Source: Candidatus Rhodoferax randersensis
GTDB lineage: Bacteria; Pseudomonadota; Gammaproteobacteria; Burkholderiales; Burkholderiaceae_C
Assembly: GCA_016718155.1 (NCBI GenBank)
Contig: JADKEH010000009.1
Span: 93,858 to 157,857, forward strand
Reading direction: 5' to 3'
Length of the DNA: 64,000 bases
Positions 26,047-34,592 of the stretch are shown piece after piece; within the stretch, counting starts at the first letter, position 1; each line of letters starts with the position of its first letter. Under the pieces are notes generated by a model. It worked only from the letters and a program-made list of their open reading frames with translations. It was not told where the DNA came from and ran no database searches. The position numbers and the translations under genes were made by a program.

Positions 26047-27036
26047 ATGGAAAGTCTCGATTTAAGAGTGTTGGCCGATGCCTTGGCCTGGAAGCGGGCC
26101 GGCCACGCTGTGACACTGGTGACAGTGGTTGAAACCTGGGGCAGCGCGCCGCGCCCGCCGGGCGCCTTGCTGGCGGTGCGTCATGACGGCGTGGTCAGCG
26201 GCTCGGTGTCGGGCGGCTGCGTCGAGGACGACCTGATCGCGCGCACCAAGGCCGCACTGCAGGGCGGGCGCGCTGGCGCAGGCGACGGCGCCAGCAGTCT
26301 GCCCAATACCATCGCCTACGGCGTGACCAAGGAAGAAGCCGCGCGTTTTGGCCTGCCCTGTGGCGGCACCCTGCGGTTGGTGCAGGAGCCCTTGCACGAC
26401 ATGGGCTGGGTTGAGCAACTGTTAGCCCGGACGGCCGCGCACGAACTGGTGGCACGCACACTGGACCTGTCCACGGGTGCCGTGACGCTGGCAAGCGCGC
26501 AGCGCGGCCAGGCCATGCAGTTCGATGGCCAGAGCCTGACCACCGTGTTTGGCCCCAAGTGGCGCTTGCTGCTGGTGGGCGCCGGGCAGTTGTCGCAGGC
26601 GGTGGCGCAGATCGCGGCCATGCTCGATTTCGAGGTGCTGATCTGCGATCCGCGCGAGGAGTACGCCGCCACTTTGGACTTGGCCAGTCTGGGTGCACGG
26701 CGCGTGCCGGGCATGCCCGACGATGTGGTGCGCGAACTCAAGCCCGACGCCCACACGGCGGTGGTGGCGCTGAGCCACGACCCCAAGCTCGATGACATGG
26801 CCCTGATGGAGGCCTTGAAGTCGCCTGCCTTCTATGTTGGCGCCTTGGGCTCGCGGCGCAACCAGGCCAACCGCAAGCAACGTCTGGCCGAGCACTTTGA
26901 CGTCACGCCCGACGAATTGGCGCGCCTGCATGGGCCAGTTGGGCTGGCGATCGATGCCAAGACCCCGGCCGAGATTGCGGTGTCGGTGGTGGCGCAGATG
27001 GTGCAGGTCAAGAACGCCAGGCCGAACCCTCAATGA
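26047..27036 (+). CDS. XdhC/CoxI-family molybdenum cofactor insertion protein
   Basis: 329 residues. The N-terminal XdhC/CoxI domain (about 12-90) has TLVTVVETWGSAPRPPGALL and SGSVSGGCVEDDL. The C-terminal Rossmann-like domain (about 175-315) has LLLVGAGQLSQAVAQIAAML, VVALSHDPKLDDMALMEALK and YVGALGSRRNQANRKQRL. Such proteins bind molybdenum cofactor and insert it into xanthine dehydrogenase-type enzymes. It is co-translated (ATGA overlap) with a MobA-like nucleotidyltransferase. No molybdenum hydroxylase gene is within the window. Confidence 0.9.
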   Translation: MESLDLRVLADALAWKRAGHAVTLVTVVETWGSAPRPPGALLAVRHDGVVSGSVSGGCVEDDLIARTKAALQGGRAGAGDGASSLPNTIAYGVTKEEAARFGLPCGGTLRLVQEPLHDMGWVEQLLARTAAHELVARTLDLSTGAVTLASAQRGQAMQFDGQSLTTVFGPKWRLLLVGAGQLSQAVAQIAAMLDFEVLICDPREEYAATLDLASLGARRVPGMPDDVVRELKPDAHTAVVALSHDPKLDDMALMEALKSPAFYVGALGSRRNQANRKQRLAEHFDVTPDELARLHGPVGLAIDAKTPAEIAVSVVAQMVQVKNARPNPQ

Positions 27037-27614
27037 GCTCGTTCCCAGCCGTCCCGATCCAGCTCAACGCCCCCACCGTTATCGTGCTGGCGTCTGGCCG
27101 GGGTGAGCGCTTTGTTGCCTCAGGTGGTACCAGCCACAAGTTGCAGGCACTGCTCGACGGCCAGACTGTGCTGGCGCGTACGCTGGCTGCGGTGCGTGAC
27201 AGCGGTTTGCCCTGGCACCTGGAGGATGCCGGCCATGCGGGCATGGGTGACTCCATCGCGGCGGCGGTGCGCGCTACGCCACGCGCGCAGGGGTGGCTGA
27301 TCCTGCCTGGCGACCTGCCACTGGTGCAGGCCCAGACTTTGCTCGCCGTGGCGGCCGCGCTGCAGGAGCACGCGGCTGTGGTGCCGGTATTTCAGGGGCA
27401 ACGTGGTCATCCGGTAGGTTTTGCTAGGCAGTGTGGCTTGGCACTTGCCGGCCTGGTGGGAGACAAGGGTGCGGGCGGCGTTTTGAGGGCACAGGCAGCC
27501 ATCGAAATCATAGTGAATGACGAAGGCTGCGTGGCCGATATCGACACCCTGACCGACCTGCAGCGGGCCAGCCAACTGCTGGCCAACCGGTGCTCTGCCG
27601 CTGGGCCGCGCTAA
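27033..27614 (+). CDS. MobA-like molybdopterin nucleotidyltransferase
   Basis: 193 residues. The N-terminal nucleotide-binding loop is VIVLASGRGERFVASGGTSH, followed by KLQALLDGQTVLARTL. GWLILPGDLPLVQAQTL carries the Asp for metal binding, and GHPVGFARQC follows. This is the MocA/CoxI-associated NTP-transferase group that attaches CMP or GMP to molybdopterin. The 4-bp overlap with the xdhC-like gene supports joint maturation of a molybdenum hydroxylase. Choice between MocA (CMP) and MobA (GMP) type cannot be made here. Confidence 0.85.
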   Translation: MSSFPAVPIQLNAPTVIVLASGRGERFVASGGTSHKLQALLDGQTVLARTLAAVRDSGLPWHLEDAGHAGMGDSIAAAVRATPRAQGWLILPGDLPLVQAQTLLAVAAALQEHAAVVPVFQGQRGHPVGFARQCGLALAGLVGDKGAGGVLRAQAAIEIIVNDEGCVADIDTLTDLQRASQLLANRCSAAGPR

Positions 27615-27762
27615 AGCTGCTTGCCTGTGTTGATTCATTCCACGCCTTCTGCATTCCGTCCGCTTGCGCTGGCTCATTCAGAGGGCTGGCGGTAGTCTTG
27701 CAACCATTCCCGCACGACCGACCCGTTGTGCGACCTCTAACTTGCAGCAAGCGGCCAGAAAC

Positions 27763-29874
27763 ATGTTCAAAGCAATTGGTGACCTCATTCACAAGACGCC
27801 CTGGTGGGGCCTGATTCTGGGCGGCGTGACCACTTTGGGCCTGTTGGTGTTGTTCGCCCTGCCGATCCACGTGATCCGGTTGTCCGACAGCGGCTCGACG
27901 TCGGCCGAAAACCGCGCCATCCAGCGCGAGATCAACCTGGCCTTTGGTGACCGTGCCCTCAACCTGGCCAAAGGCGTGGTCAGCGCCATGAAGGAGCGGG
28001 CCACCGAACCCGAGCGCCAGCGCGAGCTTAGCCGCGCACTGGCCGAGATCGAGCGGGCCCGCGATGAACTGGTCCGCGCGCAGAACGAGGTCAATGATGT
28101 GGTCCGGGAAAGCGCCCGCGAGGCCGCGCAATCGGCACTGGAAACCGCCACCAATGCCGCCGACTCGGCGCTCGAGGCCGCGGTCGAAGCACGTCAGGCC
28201 GTCGAAGAGGCCAAGAACGACGCAATTGAAAGATTGCGCGACAAGGGCGTGGACGTGGGCGCCACGCTCAAGTCCTTTGACCAGTTGATCGCGTCGGCGC
28301 GCGAGAATGAGAAGTCGGCCCGCGAGGCGCTGGCGGCGATGCGTCGACTGCAGCACAGCGCTACGCACCCGGATGAGCCGTCGCGCCCACTGGTCGCGCC
28401 TCCACCGTCACCAACGCCACCAGCGCTACCCATCCCGCCTGTTGCGGGGAAAGCAGCGCCTCCAAGCCCGCCCGCGGTGCCGGCGATGCCCGACTCTCCC
28501 CAGCTTGGCGCCAGCGGTGCCAAGTCGGGTGCTTCCATCAGCATCCGTTTGGGCAACCCAGGGGCGGGCTCCGGTGCGACGCTGGTGCTGTCGCCCGAAG
28601 TCAGGGGTGACATCCGTGCCAAAGTGACCCATGACGTGTGGCGCGTAGCAGTGGGTTCGGCGCTGATACTGGCGTTCATTCCCTTGTTTGTGATGTTGCT
28701 GATTGCCAAGTACTTCATCGGCCGTTCGCGGCGCGCGCTGGCCCTGGCTGATCGCAAGACCCGCGAGGCCGAGCAGAGCAATGTCAGCCGCCAGGTCACC
28801 GAGGCGCGCTTACAGGCCCTGCAGGCGCAAGTGGAGCCGCACTTCTTGTACAACACGCTGGCCAACGTGCAGGCTCTCAACGAGGTCGATCCGCCAGCGG
28901 CCAACCAGATGGTGGGTCACCTGATCCAGTACCTGCGGGCTTCCCTGCCCAAGATGCGCGAGAGCACGTCCACGGTCGGACAGGAGCTTGAACTGGTGCG
29001 CGCCTACCTCAACATCCTGCAGATGCGTATGGGCTCGCGCCTGGTGTTCGATATCAGCGCGCCGGACGATGTGCTGGCCTGTGCTTTCCCACCGATGATG
29101 TTGCCTTCGTTGGTGGAAAACGCCATCAAGCACGGCCTGGAGCCGCAACGCGAGGGCGGCCGCATCGATGTGGTGGTCCAGCGCTTGCTGCAAAGCGATG
29201 GCGAGTACTTGTGTGTGCAGGTGAAGGACACCGGCAAGGGCCTGAGTGACGCGCCGGTGCAGGCCGGCGGCGGCCTTGGTCTGACGAATCTGCGTGAGCG
29301 TTTGGTCGCAATCTATGGTGCCAGGGGGCGTTTCTCGATCATCGCCAACGAGCCTTGTGGCGTGGTCGCCACCGTGGAGGTGCCGCTGCAAACCAGCGCG
29401 CAGTACCAGTCGGCCCAGAGCCACGTCAGCGCCCCGGTGGCACAGGACCAGCCCAGGCCAGGCGTGCGACCCAAGGGCTGGCGGCGCTTCTGGGACGCCA
29501 CCAGCAAGACCCACAGCGTATGGGTTACCTTGCTGGCGCGCCTGTTCATTGTGCTGATGGTTGGCTTGGCGGTGCTTCTGTTGCTGGCCTTTGTCGGGTT
29601 GGTGACGGGTTGGCTGCCAGTGGAGATGGGCGATCTGCAGATTGACGGCCTGGAAGGTTTGGCGCTGGGCTCGGTCGGCTTGCTGCTGGGCTTTGGTGCG
29701 GCGGCGCTGGCCGTGGCGCTCGTGGTGGCGGTCATTTACGGCCTGGGCTTTCTGTTCGCGGGGCTGCTGATCTTCATTCCGGCGGTGATTTTGGTATCGC
29801 TGTTTCCGGTGCTGTCGCCGTTCATCCTGATTGGTCTGGGCGTGTGGTGGCTGTTGAAGAAACGACGTGCCTGA
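27763..29874 (+). CDS. LytS/YpdA-type membrane histidine kinase
   Basis: 703 residues with an unusual build. One membrane helix near 15-36 is followed by a long Ala/Glu/Arg-rich coiled coil (about 55-205) and a Pro/Ala linker (about 208-260), then a second helix near 298-322. The histidine kinase core has QVEPHFLYNTLANVQALNEV (His near 359) and an HATPase domain with PPMMLPSLVENAIKHGLEPQ and GLGLTNLRERL. A C-terminal region then carries two or three more membrane helices (about 590-700). It is followed by a LytTR response regulator. An upstream in-frame TTG exists, but the ATG at 27763 begins the membrane anchor. Confidence 0.9.
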   Translation: MFKAIGDLIHKTPWWGLILGGVTTLGLLVLFALPIHVIRLSDSGSTSAENRAIQREINLAFGDRALNLAKGVVSAMKERATEPERQRELSRALAEIERARDELVRAQNEVNDVVRESAREAAQSALETATNAADSALEAAVEARQAVEEAKNDAIERLRDKGVDVGATLKSFDQLIASARENEKSAREALAAMRRLQHSATHPDEPSRPLVAPPPSPTPPALPIPPVAGKAAPPSPPAVPAMPDSPQLGASGAKSGASISIRLGNPGAGSGATLVLSPEVRGDIRAKVTHDVWRVAVGSALILAFIPLFVMLLIAKYFIGRSRRALALADRKTREAEQSNVSRQVTEARLQALQAQVEPHFLYNTLANVQALNEVDPPAANQMVGHLIQYLRASLPKMRESTSTVGQELELVRAYLNILQMRMGSRLVFDISAPDDVLACAFPPMMLPSLVENAIKHGLEPQREGGRIDVVVQRLLQSDGEYLCVQVKDTGKGLSDAPVQAGGGLGLTNLRERLVAIYGARGRFSIIANEPCGVVATVEVPLQTSAQYQSAQSHVSAPVAQDQPRPGVRPKGWRRFWDATSKTHSVWVTLLARLFIVLMVGLAVLLLLAFVGLVTGWLPVEMGDLQIDGLEGLALGSVGLLLGFGAAALAVALVVAVIYGLGFLFAGLLIFIPAVILVSLFPVLSPFILIGLGVWWLLKKRRA

Positions 29875-29912
29875 ACCGGCTTGAACCAGCGCGAACCTGC
29901 GAAACTACACGT

Positions 29913-30683
29913 ATGAACCACACTGCCGTCATTGCCGAAGATGAACCGATCCTGCGCGCACAGCTCAAGGCCAAGCTGGCCAGGTTGTGGCCAGAGTTGA
30001 GCATCGTGGCCGAGGTTGGCGACGGTGAGGCGGCGCTGGAGGCCATTGACGAGCACCGGCCGCAGTTGGCGTTTCTGGACATCCAGATGCCCGAAATGAC
30101 CGGCGTGGAGGTGGCCAAGAGTCTGGCGGCCAACCGCGACCTGCGTTGCCATGTGGTGTTTGTCACGGCGTTTGACCAGTATGCGGTGCAGGCCTTCGAG
30201 GCCAACGCGGTCGATTACGTCTTGAAGCCTTATTCGGACGAACGCTTGCAGGCTGCGGTCGAGCGCCTCAAGGAGCGGCTTGCGGTAGTGCCCGCGCCCA
30301 CGCAAGACCTGGGTGCGCTGGTGGCGCAGTTGTCGGCCAAGCTCACACCCGGTGCGGAGCAACTCAAGTGGATCAAGGCCAGCGTCGGCACCCAAATGCG
30401 ACTGATTTCGGTGGACGACGTGCTGTTCTTTCAGGCCGATGAGAAGTACACGCTGGTTGCCACCAAGGACTTTGACACCCTGATCCGCACGCCGATCAAG
30501 GAACTTCTGGAGGGCCTGGACGGCAACAAGTTCTGGCAGATCCACCGCTCAACCATCGTCAACGCCACCGCCATCGACGTGGTGACGCGCGATTTCCGTG
30601 GTCAGGCCTCGGTGAAGATCAAGGGTCGTCCCGAAAACTTGGTGGTGAGCCGGCCGTTCTCGCACTTGTTCAAGCAGATGTAG
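29913..30683 (+). CDS. LytTR-family response regulator
   Basis: 256 residues. The receiver domain (1-120) has AEDEPILRAQLKAKL, the phospho-acceptor Asp56 in LAFLDIQMPEMTG, VFVTAFDQYAVQAFEANAVD and the Lys in YVLKPYS. The C-terminal LytTR DNA-binding domain (about 150-255) has LISVDDVLFFQADEKYTLV, FWQIHRSTIVNATAID and VVSRPFSHLFKQM. It lies 38 bp after the kinase gene and is surely its partner. Target genes are unknown. Confidence 0.93.
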   Translation: MNHTAVIAEDEPILRAQLKAKLARLWPELSIVAEVGDGEAALEAIDEHRPQLAFLDIQMPEMTGVEVAKSLAANRDLRCHVVFVTAFDQYAVQAFEANAVDYVLKPYSDERLQAAVERLKERLAVVPAPTQDLGALVAQLSAKLTPGAEQLKWIKASVGTQMRLISVDDVLFFQADEKYTLVATKDFDTLIRTPIKELLEGLDGNKFWQIHRSTIVNATAIDVVTRDFRGQASVKIKGRPENLVVSRPFSHLFKQM

Positions 30684-30768
30684 TCCGCAGGTCAAGGGGG
30701 CGGGCTTTGGTAACCGTTTCGTAACGGCCGTGCCACCGGTGGGGCGGTTTCGGCGGTACCATGCGGTA

Positions 30769-30783
30769 TGTAATTAAGTTACC
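30769..30783. promoter_or_regulatory. HexR-like operator before edd
   Basis: TGTAATTAAGTTACC is a near-perfect match to the HexR palindrome (TGTAATTAAATTACA type) that controls Entner-Doudoroff genes in proteobacteria. It lies 7 bp before the chosen edd start, in the right place to block transcription or translation initiation. HexR itself is not in the window; it is released by 2-keto-3-deoxy-6-phosphogluconate, the product of Edd. Confidence 0.65.
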
Positions 30784-30790
30784 GATCCTC

Positions 30791-32638
30791 ATGAAACTCA
30801 ACTTAACGATCGTCGCCGTGACGGCGCGTATCAAGGCGCGCAGCGCCGTTATGCGTGGCGCCTATTTGCAGCGTCTGGACCTAGCCGCCGCGCGCAAGCC
30901 CGGTACTGAGCGGCTGGGCTGCGCCAACGTGGCGCACGCCTTCGCCGGTTTGCCGGCCAACGACAAGTTCAAGGTGGTGGCCGAGCGCTCCCTCAACATC
31001 GGCATCGTCAGCGCCTACAACGATGTGCTGTCGGCGCACACCCCGCTGCAACGCTACCCGGATCTGATCAAGACCGAGGCGCGCCGGCTTGGCGCTACCG
31101 CCCAGGTCGCCGGCAGTGTGCCGGCCATGTGCGATGGTGTGACGCAGGGCACCGCGGGCATGGAGCTGAGCCTGTTCTCGCGCGACGTGATTGCGATGGC
31201 CACGGCGGTGTCGCTCAGCCACGATGTGTTCGACGCGGCGCTGATGCTGGGTGTCTGCGACAAGATCGTGCCGGGACTGCTGATCGGGGCGCTGCATTTC
31301 GGGCACCTGCCCACCGTCTTTGTGCCGGCCGGTCCCATGACGTCGGGCCTGTCCAACAATGACAAGGCCAAGGTGCGCGAGCAGGCGGCGCAAGGGCTGG
31401 TCGGGCGCGCCGAGTTGTTGGCGGCCGAGAGCGCGGCCTACCACGGCCCCGGTACCTGCACCTTTTATGGCACCGCCAACAGCAACCAGATGCTGCTCGA
31501 AGCCATGGGCCTGCATGTGCCTGGCACGGCTTTTGTCAATCCTGGCGCGGCGATGCGCGACGAGTTGACGCGGGAGGCGGTGCGTACCGCGCTGGCCATC
31601 ACCAACCCGGCGCGTTCGGTTGCCGGGCACGTCCAGAGCAGTCAGTTTGCACCGATTGGTCGTGTGGTGGACGAGCGCAGCATCGTCAATGCCATGGTGG
31701 CCCTGCTGGCAACCGGGGGTTCCACCAACCACCTGATCCATTGGGTAGCGGTGGCGCGCGCGGCCGGGATGGTGATTGATTGGGACGACTTTTCGGACCT
31801 GTCCAAAGTGGTTCCCTTGCTGGCGCGGGTCTACCCCAACGGCAGCGCCGATGTGAACCAGTTCCAGGCGGCTGGGGGGCCAGGTTTTGTGATTCGCGAG
31901 TTGCTCGACGCGGGTTTGATGCATGAGGACGTGTTGACGGTGCGCAGCGGTGGCCTGCGGGATTACACGTGCGTGCCCGTGCAGGATGGGTCGACATTGC
32001 GTTGGCAGGATCCCGGCGCCAGCGGTGATGAAAGTGTGCTGCGGACAGTGGCACGGCCCTTCAGTGCCAGCGGTGGCCTCAAGCTCTTGCAGGGCAAGCT
32101 CGGGCGCAGCGTGATCAAAGTATCCGCCGTGCCGGTGGATCGGCATGTGATTGAGGCGCCGTGTCGGGTGTTCGATTCGCAGGAAGCTCTGCACGTGGCC
32201 TTTCAGGCGGGTGAGCTTGACCGGGACGTGGTGTGTGTAGTGCGCTGGCAGGGACCGCAGGCCAATGGCATGCCGGAGTTGCACAAGCTCACGCCGCCGC
32301 TGGCGGTGTTGCAGGGCAAAGGCTTCAAGGTGGCGCTGGTGACCGATGGCCGCATGAGTGGCGCCTCCGGCAAGGTGCCGGCTGCGATTCATGTGTCGCC
32401 GGAGGCGGCTGCGGGTGGACCGCTGGCCAAGGTCCATGACGGTGATGTGATTCGTCTCGATGCCGATGCGGGCACGCTTGACGTGCTGGTGGATGACGCC
32501 GAGTGGGCGGCGCGCGACTTGCCCGCCATGCCCGAAGCGTTGGTCGCCGCCAACGGACTGGGTATGGGGCGCGAGCTGTTTGCCGGCATGCGCCGTAGCG
32601 CGCTGGCGGCGGAGCAGGGTGCCTGCAGTTGGTTCTGA
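30791..32638 (+). CDS. edd: 6-phosphogluconate dehydratase
   Basis: 615 residues of the IlvD/Edd family, an iron-sulfur enzyme that converts 6-phosphogluconate to 2-keto-3-deoxy-6-phosphogluconate. Signatures: VPAMCDGVTQGTAGMELSLF, LMLGVCDKIVPGLLIGALHF, GTCTFYGTANSNQMLLEAMG (cluster Cys in CDG, CDK and GTCTF), and ALVTDGRMSGASGKVPAAIH. The start at 30791 (MKLNLTIVAVTARIKARS) matches the family. It lacks a clear ribosome site, since the 15 bp before it are the HexR-like operator. Followed by eda after 119 bp. Confidence 0.94.
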   Translation: MKLNLTIVAVTARIKARSAVMRGAYLQRLDLAAARKPGTERLGCANVAHAFAGLPANDKFKVVAERSLNIGIVSAYNDVLSAHTPLQRYPDLIKTEARRLGATAQVAGSVPAMCDGVTQGTAGMELSLFSRDVIAMATAVSLSHDVFDAALMLGVCDKIVPGLLIGALHFGHLPTVFVPAGPMTSGLSNNDKAKVREQAAQGLVGRAELLAAESAAYHGPGTCTFYGTANSNQMLLEAMGLHVPGTAFVNPGAAMRDELTREAVRTALAITNPARSVAGHVQSSQFAPIGRVVDERSIVNAMVALLATGGSTNHLIHWVAVARAAGMVIDWDDFSDLSKVVPLLARVYPNGSADVNQFQAAGGPGFVIRELLDAGLMHEDVLTVRSGGLRDYTCVPVQDGSTLRWQDPGASGDESVLRTVARPFSASGGLKLLQGKLGRSVIKVSAVPVDRHVIEAPCRVFDSQEALHVAFQAGELDRDVVCVVRWQGPQANGMPELHKLTPPLAVLQGKGFKVALVTDGRMSGASGKVPAAIHVSPEAAAGGPLAKVHDGDVIRLDADAGTLDVLVDDAEWAARDLPAMPEALVAANGLGMGRELFAGMRRSALAAEQGACSWF

Positions 32639-32757
32639 GACTGTGCGAGATAGACGGGCGTGCGCCAGGTGAAATCAAAAATGCATGACGGGTCTAGATG
32701 TGACGCTCTGTGGAAACGCCATTGGGCAACTGAATTGAAAACTTCATCAGGAACAAA

Positions 32758-33390
32758 ATGAAACAGTTGACCGCTCTGCAAGTGATGCAGGACGCGCCGG
32801 TGATTCCGGTGATGGTGTTGAATGATGTCGCCCACGCGGTCCCGCTGGCGCAGGCTTTGGTGGCCGGTGGCGTGCGCATGCTGGAGGTGACCCTGCGCAC
32901 CCCGCAAGCGCTGGCCTGTATCGAGGCGATTGCCCGGTCGGTGCCGCAGGCAGTGGTGGGGGCGGGCACGGTTCGCAACCGCGGCGACGTGCTGGCTGCG
33001 GCGCGTGCTGGCGCGCGCTTTGCCGTCAGTCCCGGTTACACCAGCGCGGTCGGCCAGGCTTGTCGCGATGCGGGGCTGGCGCTGCTGCCGGGTGTGGCCA
33101 CCAGCAGCGAGATCATGGCGGCACAGGAAGACGGTTTCACCGAACTGAAGTTTTTTCCCGCGATGCAGGCCGGTGGAGCCGCCATGCTCAGGGCCTGGAG
33201 TGGTCCGTTCTGGGATGTGCGTTTTTGCCCGACCGGTGGTGTGACATTGCAGAACGCGTCCGAATTGCTGGCCTTGCCCAATGTGGTGTGTGTCGGCGGA
33301 TCGTGGCTGGCGCCGGGCGACGCACTGGAGTCTGGTGACTGGGCACGCATCACGCAACTGGCGCGTGACACCACGACCCTGCGGGTCTGA
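32758..33390 (+). CDS. eda: KDPG aldolase
   Basis: 210 residues, a class I aldolase that splits 2-keto-3-deoxy-6-phosphogluconate into pyruvate and glyceraldehyde-3-phosphate. Motifs: VIPVMVLNDVAHAVPLAQAL, GGVRMLEVTLRTPQALACIE (catalytic Glu), VVGAGTVRN, and LKFFPAMQAGGAAMLRAW with the Schiff-base Lys in ELKFFPA, then CPTGGVTLQNASELLAL. Together with edd it gives a full Entner-Doudoroff branch. The 119-bp gap to edd shows no terminator. Confidence 0.95.
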   Translation: MKQLTALQVMQDAPVIPVMVLNDVAHAVPLAQALVAGGVRMLEVTLRTPQALACIEAIARSVPQAVVGAGTVRNRGDVLAAARAGARFAVSPGYTSAVGQACRDAGLALLPGVATSSEIMAAQEDGFTELKFFPAMQAGGAAMLRAWSGPFWDVRFCPTGGVTLQNASELLALPNVVCVGGSWLAPGDALESGDWARITQLARDTTTLRV

Positions 33391-33406
33391 TCCGGGGGGC
33401 GCGTGT

Positions 33407-34183
33407 TCAAGTGCCCGTAGCCGGTGCTGCGCCTAGCTTCTTGATGCGTCCCGAGCCTGCCACCGATTGCGTGACGGCCGCATCGCCGTAGTAACCCACG
33501 TCGCCCGAGCCGGCGATGCTGATGGTGAGCCCCTGGCTGGCCCATACCTGCGCGTTGCCGGAGCCGGCGATGTTGAGCTTGACGGTCTTGGCCGCCAGGG
33601 CCGAGGTCTTGATGTCGCCCGAACCTGAAATGCTGGAGCGCACCGAGTCAGCCCGGCCTCCCGCGGTGAAATCGCCATTGCCCGAAATGGAAACACTCAG
33701 GCTGTCGACATCGAGCTTGGTGATGCGGACGTTGCCCGAGCCGGAGATTCGCGTCGACAAGCTGGTTGATTTGATCTGACTGGACTGGATGTCGCCAGCA
33801 CCGGAAATGGACAGGCTGTCAATCTGGCGTGCGTGGACGGTCACCTTCAGCGACTTGGGTCGGATCGAACCAGAGCGTTGCGCCGGGCGAATCTTTAACT
33901 GATCGTTCTCGACCACGGTCTCGATCAACGGTGCGATGTTGTCGTCGGTCTCGATCAGCACGCCCTCGCTGTCACCCTGCACGATGTTGACCGTGGCGGG
34001 CAACTCCAGTGCAATGCCCTTGAATCCAGTGACCTGGCGCTGCACGGTGGTGATCTGTCCCGAGCCTGCGACTCGGCCTGAGAGGCTCCAGTCCCAAGCA
34101 TGGGCCGGTGCGCCCAGCAGGCCCAGAGTCGTGGCAAGCGTGACGGCGGCAAGGGACTGCCAGGGCTTGAAGTGAATCGGCAT
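33407..34183 (-). CDS. Head-GIN-domain (DUF2807) secreted protein
   Basis: 258 residues. A signal peptide (MPIHFKPWQSLAAVTLATTL, cut after AHA) is followed by a repetitive beta-helix-like domain. The repeats read as short S-I-S-G-S-G-D/N units (SISGAGDIQ, RISGSGNVRI, SISGNGDFTA, SISGSGDIKT, NIAGSGNAQV, SIAGSGDVGY). This is the putative auto-transporter adhesin head GIN domain, of unsettled function. The gene begins 43 bp after the small membrane protein gene at 34227-34439, with a GGAG ribosome site, so the two form an operon. Confidence 0.87.
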   Translation of the reverse strand: MPIHFKPWQSLAAVTLATTLGLLGAPAHAWDWSLSGRVAGSGQITTVQRQVTGFKGIALELPATVNIVQGDSEGVLIETDDNIAPLIETVVENDQLKIRPAQRSGSIRPKSLKVTVHARQIDSLSISGAGDIQSSQIKSTSLSTRISGSGNVRITKLDVDSLSVSISGNGDFTAGGRADSVRSSISGSGDIKTSALAAKTVKLNIAGSGNAQVWASQGLTISIAGSGDVGYYGDAAVTQSVAGSGRIKKLGAAPATGT

Positions 34184-34226
34184 GGCGTGCTCCAGTGAAT
34201 CAAGGGAGACCCGGTACGGCCTGGCC

Positions 34227-34439
34227 TCAGGCGCGCCGGGCCGAGATGACGACGCGCTGCAGTGTGACCTGCTTGGCGGCGCCTTCCACCTTGACAAGTT
34301 GGGTGGTGCCAGCGGCTTGGTCCTGGGTCGATGCGAGCTGGTCGAAGCCCGCCAACATGGCGCCATTGAGGCCGACGGTGATGGTGACTGCTGCGGCGAA
34401 GCCGACAAAGCTGAAACGGTGTGTGCTGAGGGTTGACAT
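34227..34439 (-). CDS. Small single-pass membrane protein (GxMLxGFDxLA type)
   Basis: 70 residues. A hydrophobic segment (FVGFAAAVTITVGLNGAML) is followed by AGFDQLA and a hydrophilic tail ending VTLQRVVISARRA. The start has a clear GGAG ribosome site 9 bp upstream. The motif G-x-M-L-x-G-F-D-x-L-A is shared with the small protein at 25038-25268. First gene of a two-gene operon with the head-GIN-domain protein. Function unknown. Confidence 0.72.
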   Translation of the reverse strand: MSTLSTHRFSFVGFAAAVTITVGLNGAMLAGFDQLASTQDQAAGTTQLVKVEGAAKQVTLQRVVISARRA

Positions 34440-34592
34440 GTTGCTTCTCCAGTTGGCAGGTCGTGCTGACCTGATGAGCGAACTGTAGAGGCCAGGCGGC
34501 TTCGGTGCCAGCGCCTTGCGACGGACTGCAGGATGCAGCGAGGAACCGTCGGAAAACCGTCGTGAGCGGTGGTGGGAGTCCCCGGTCCCCTG

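Noticed and set aside
30881..32437. A 518-codon minus-strand frame opposite edd
   Set aside because: Antisense shadow of a clear enzyme gene, with no family features.
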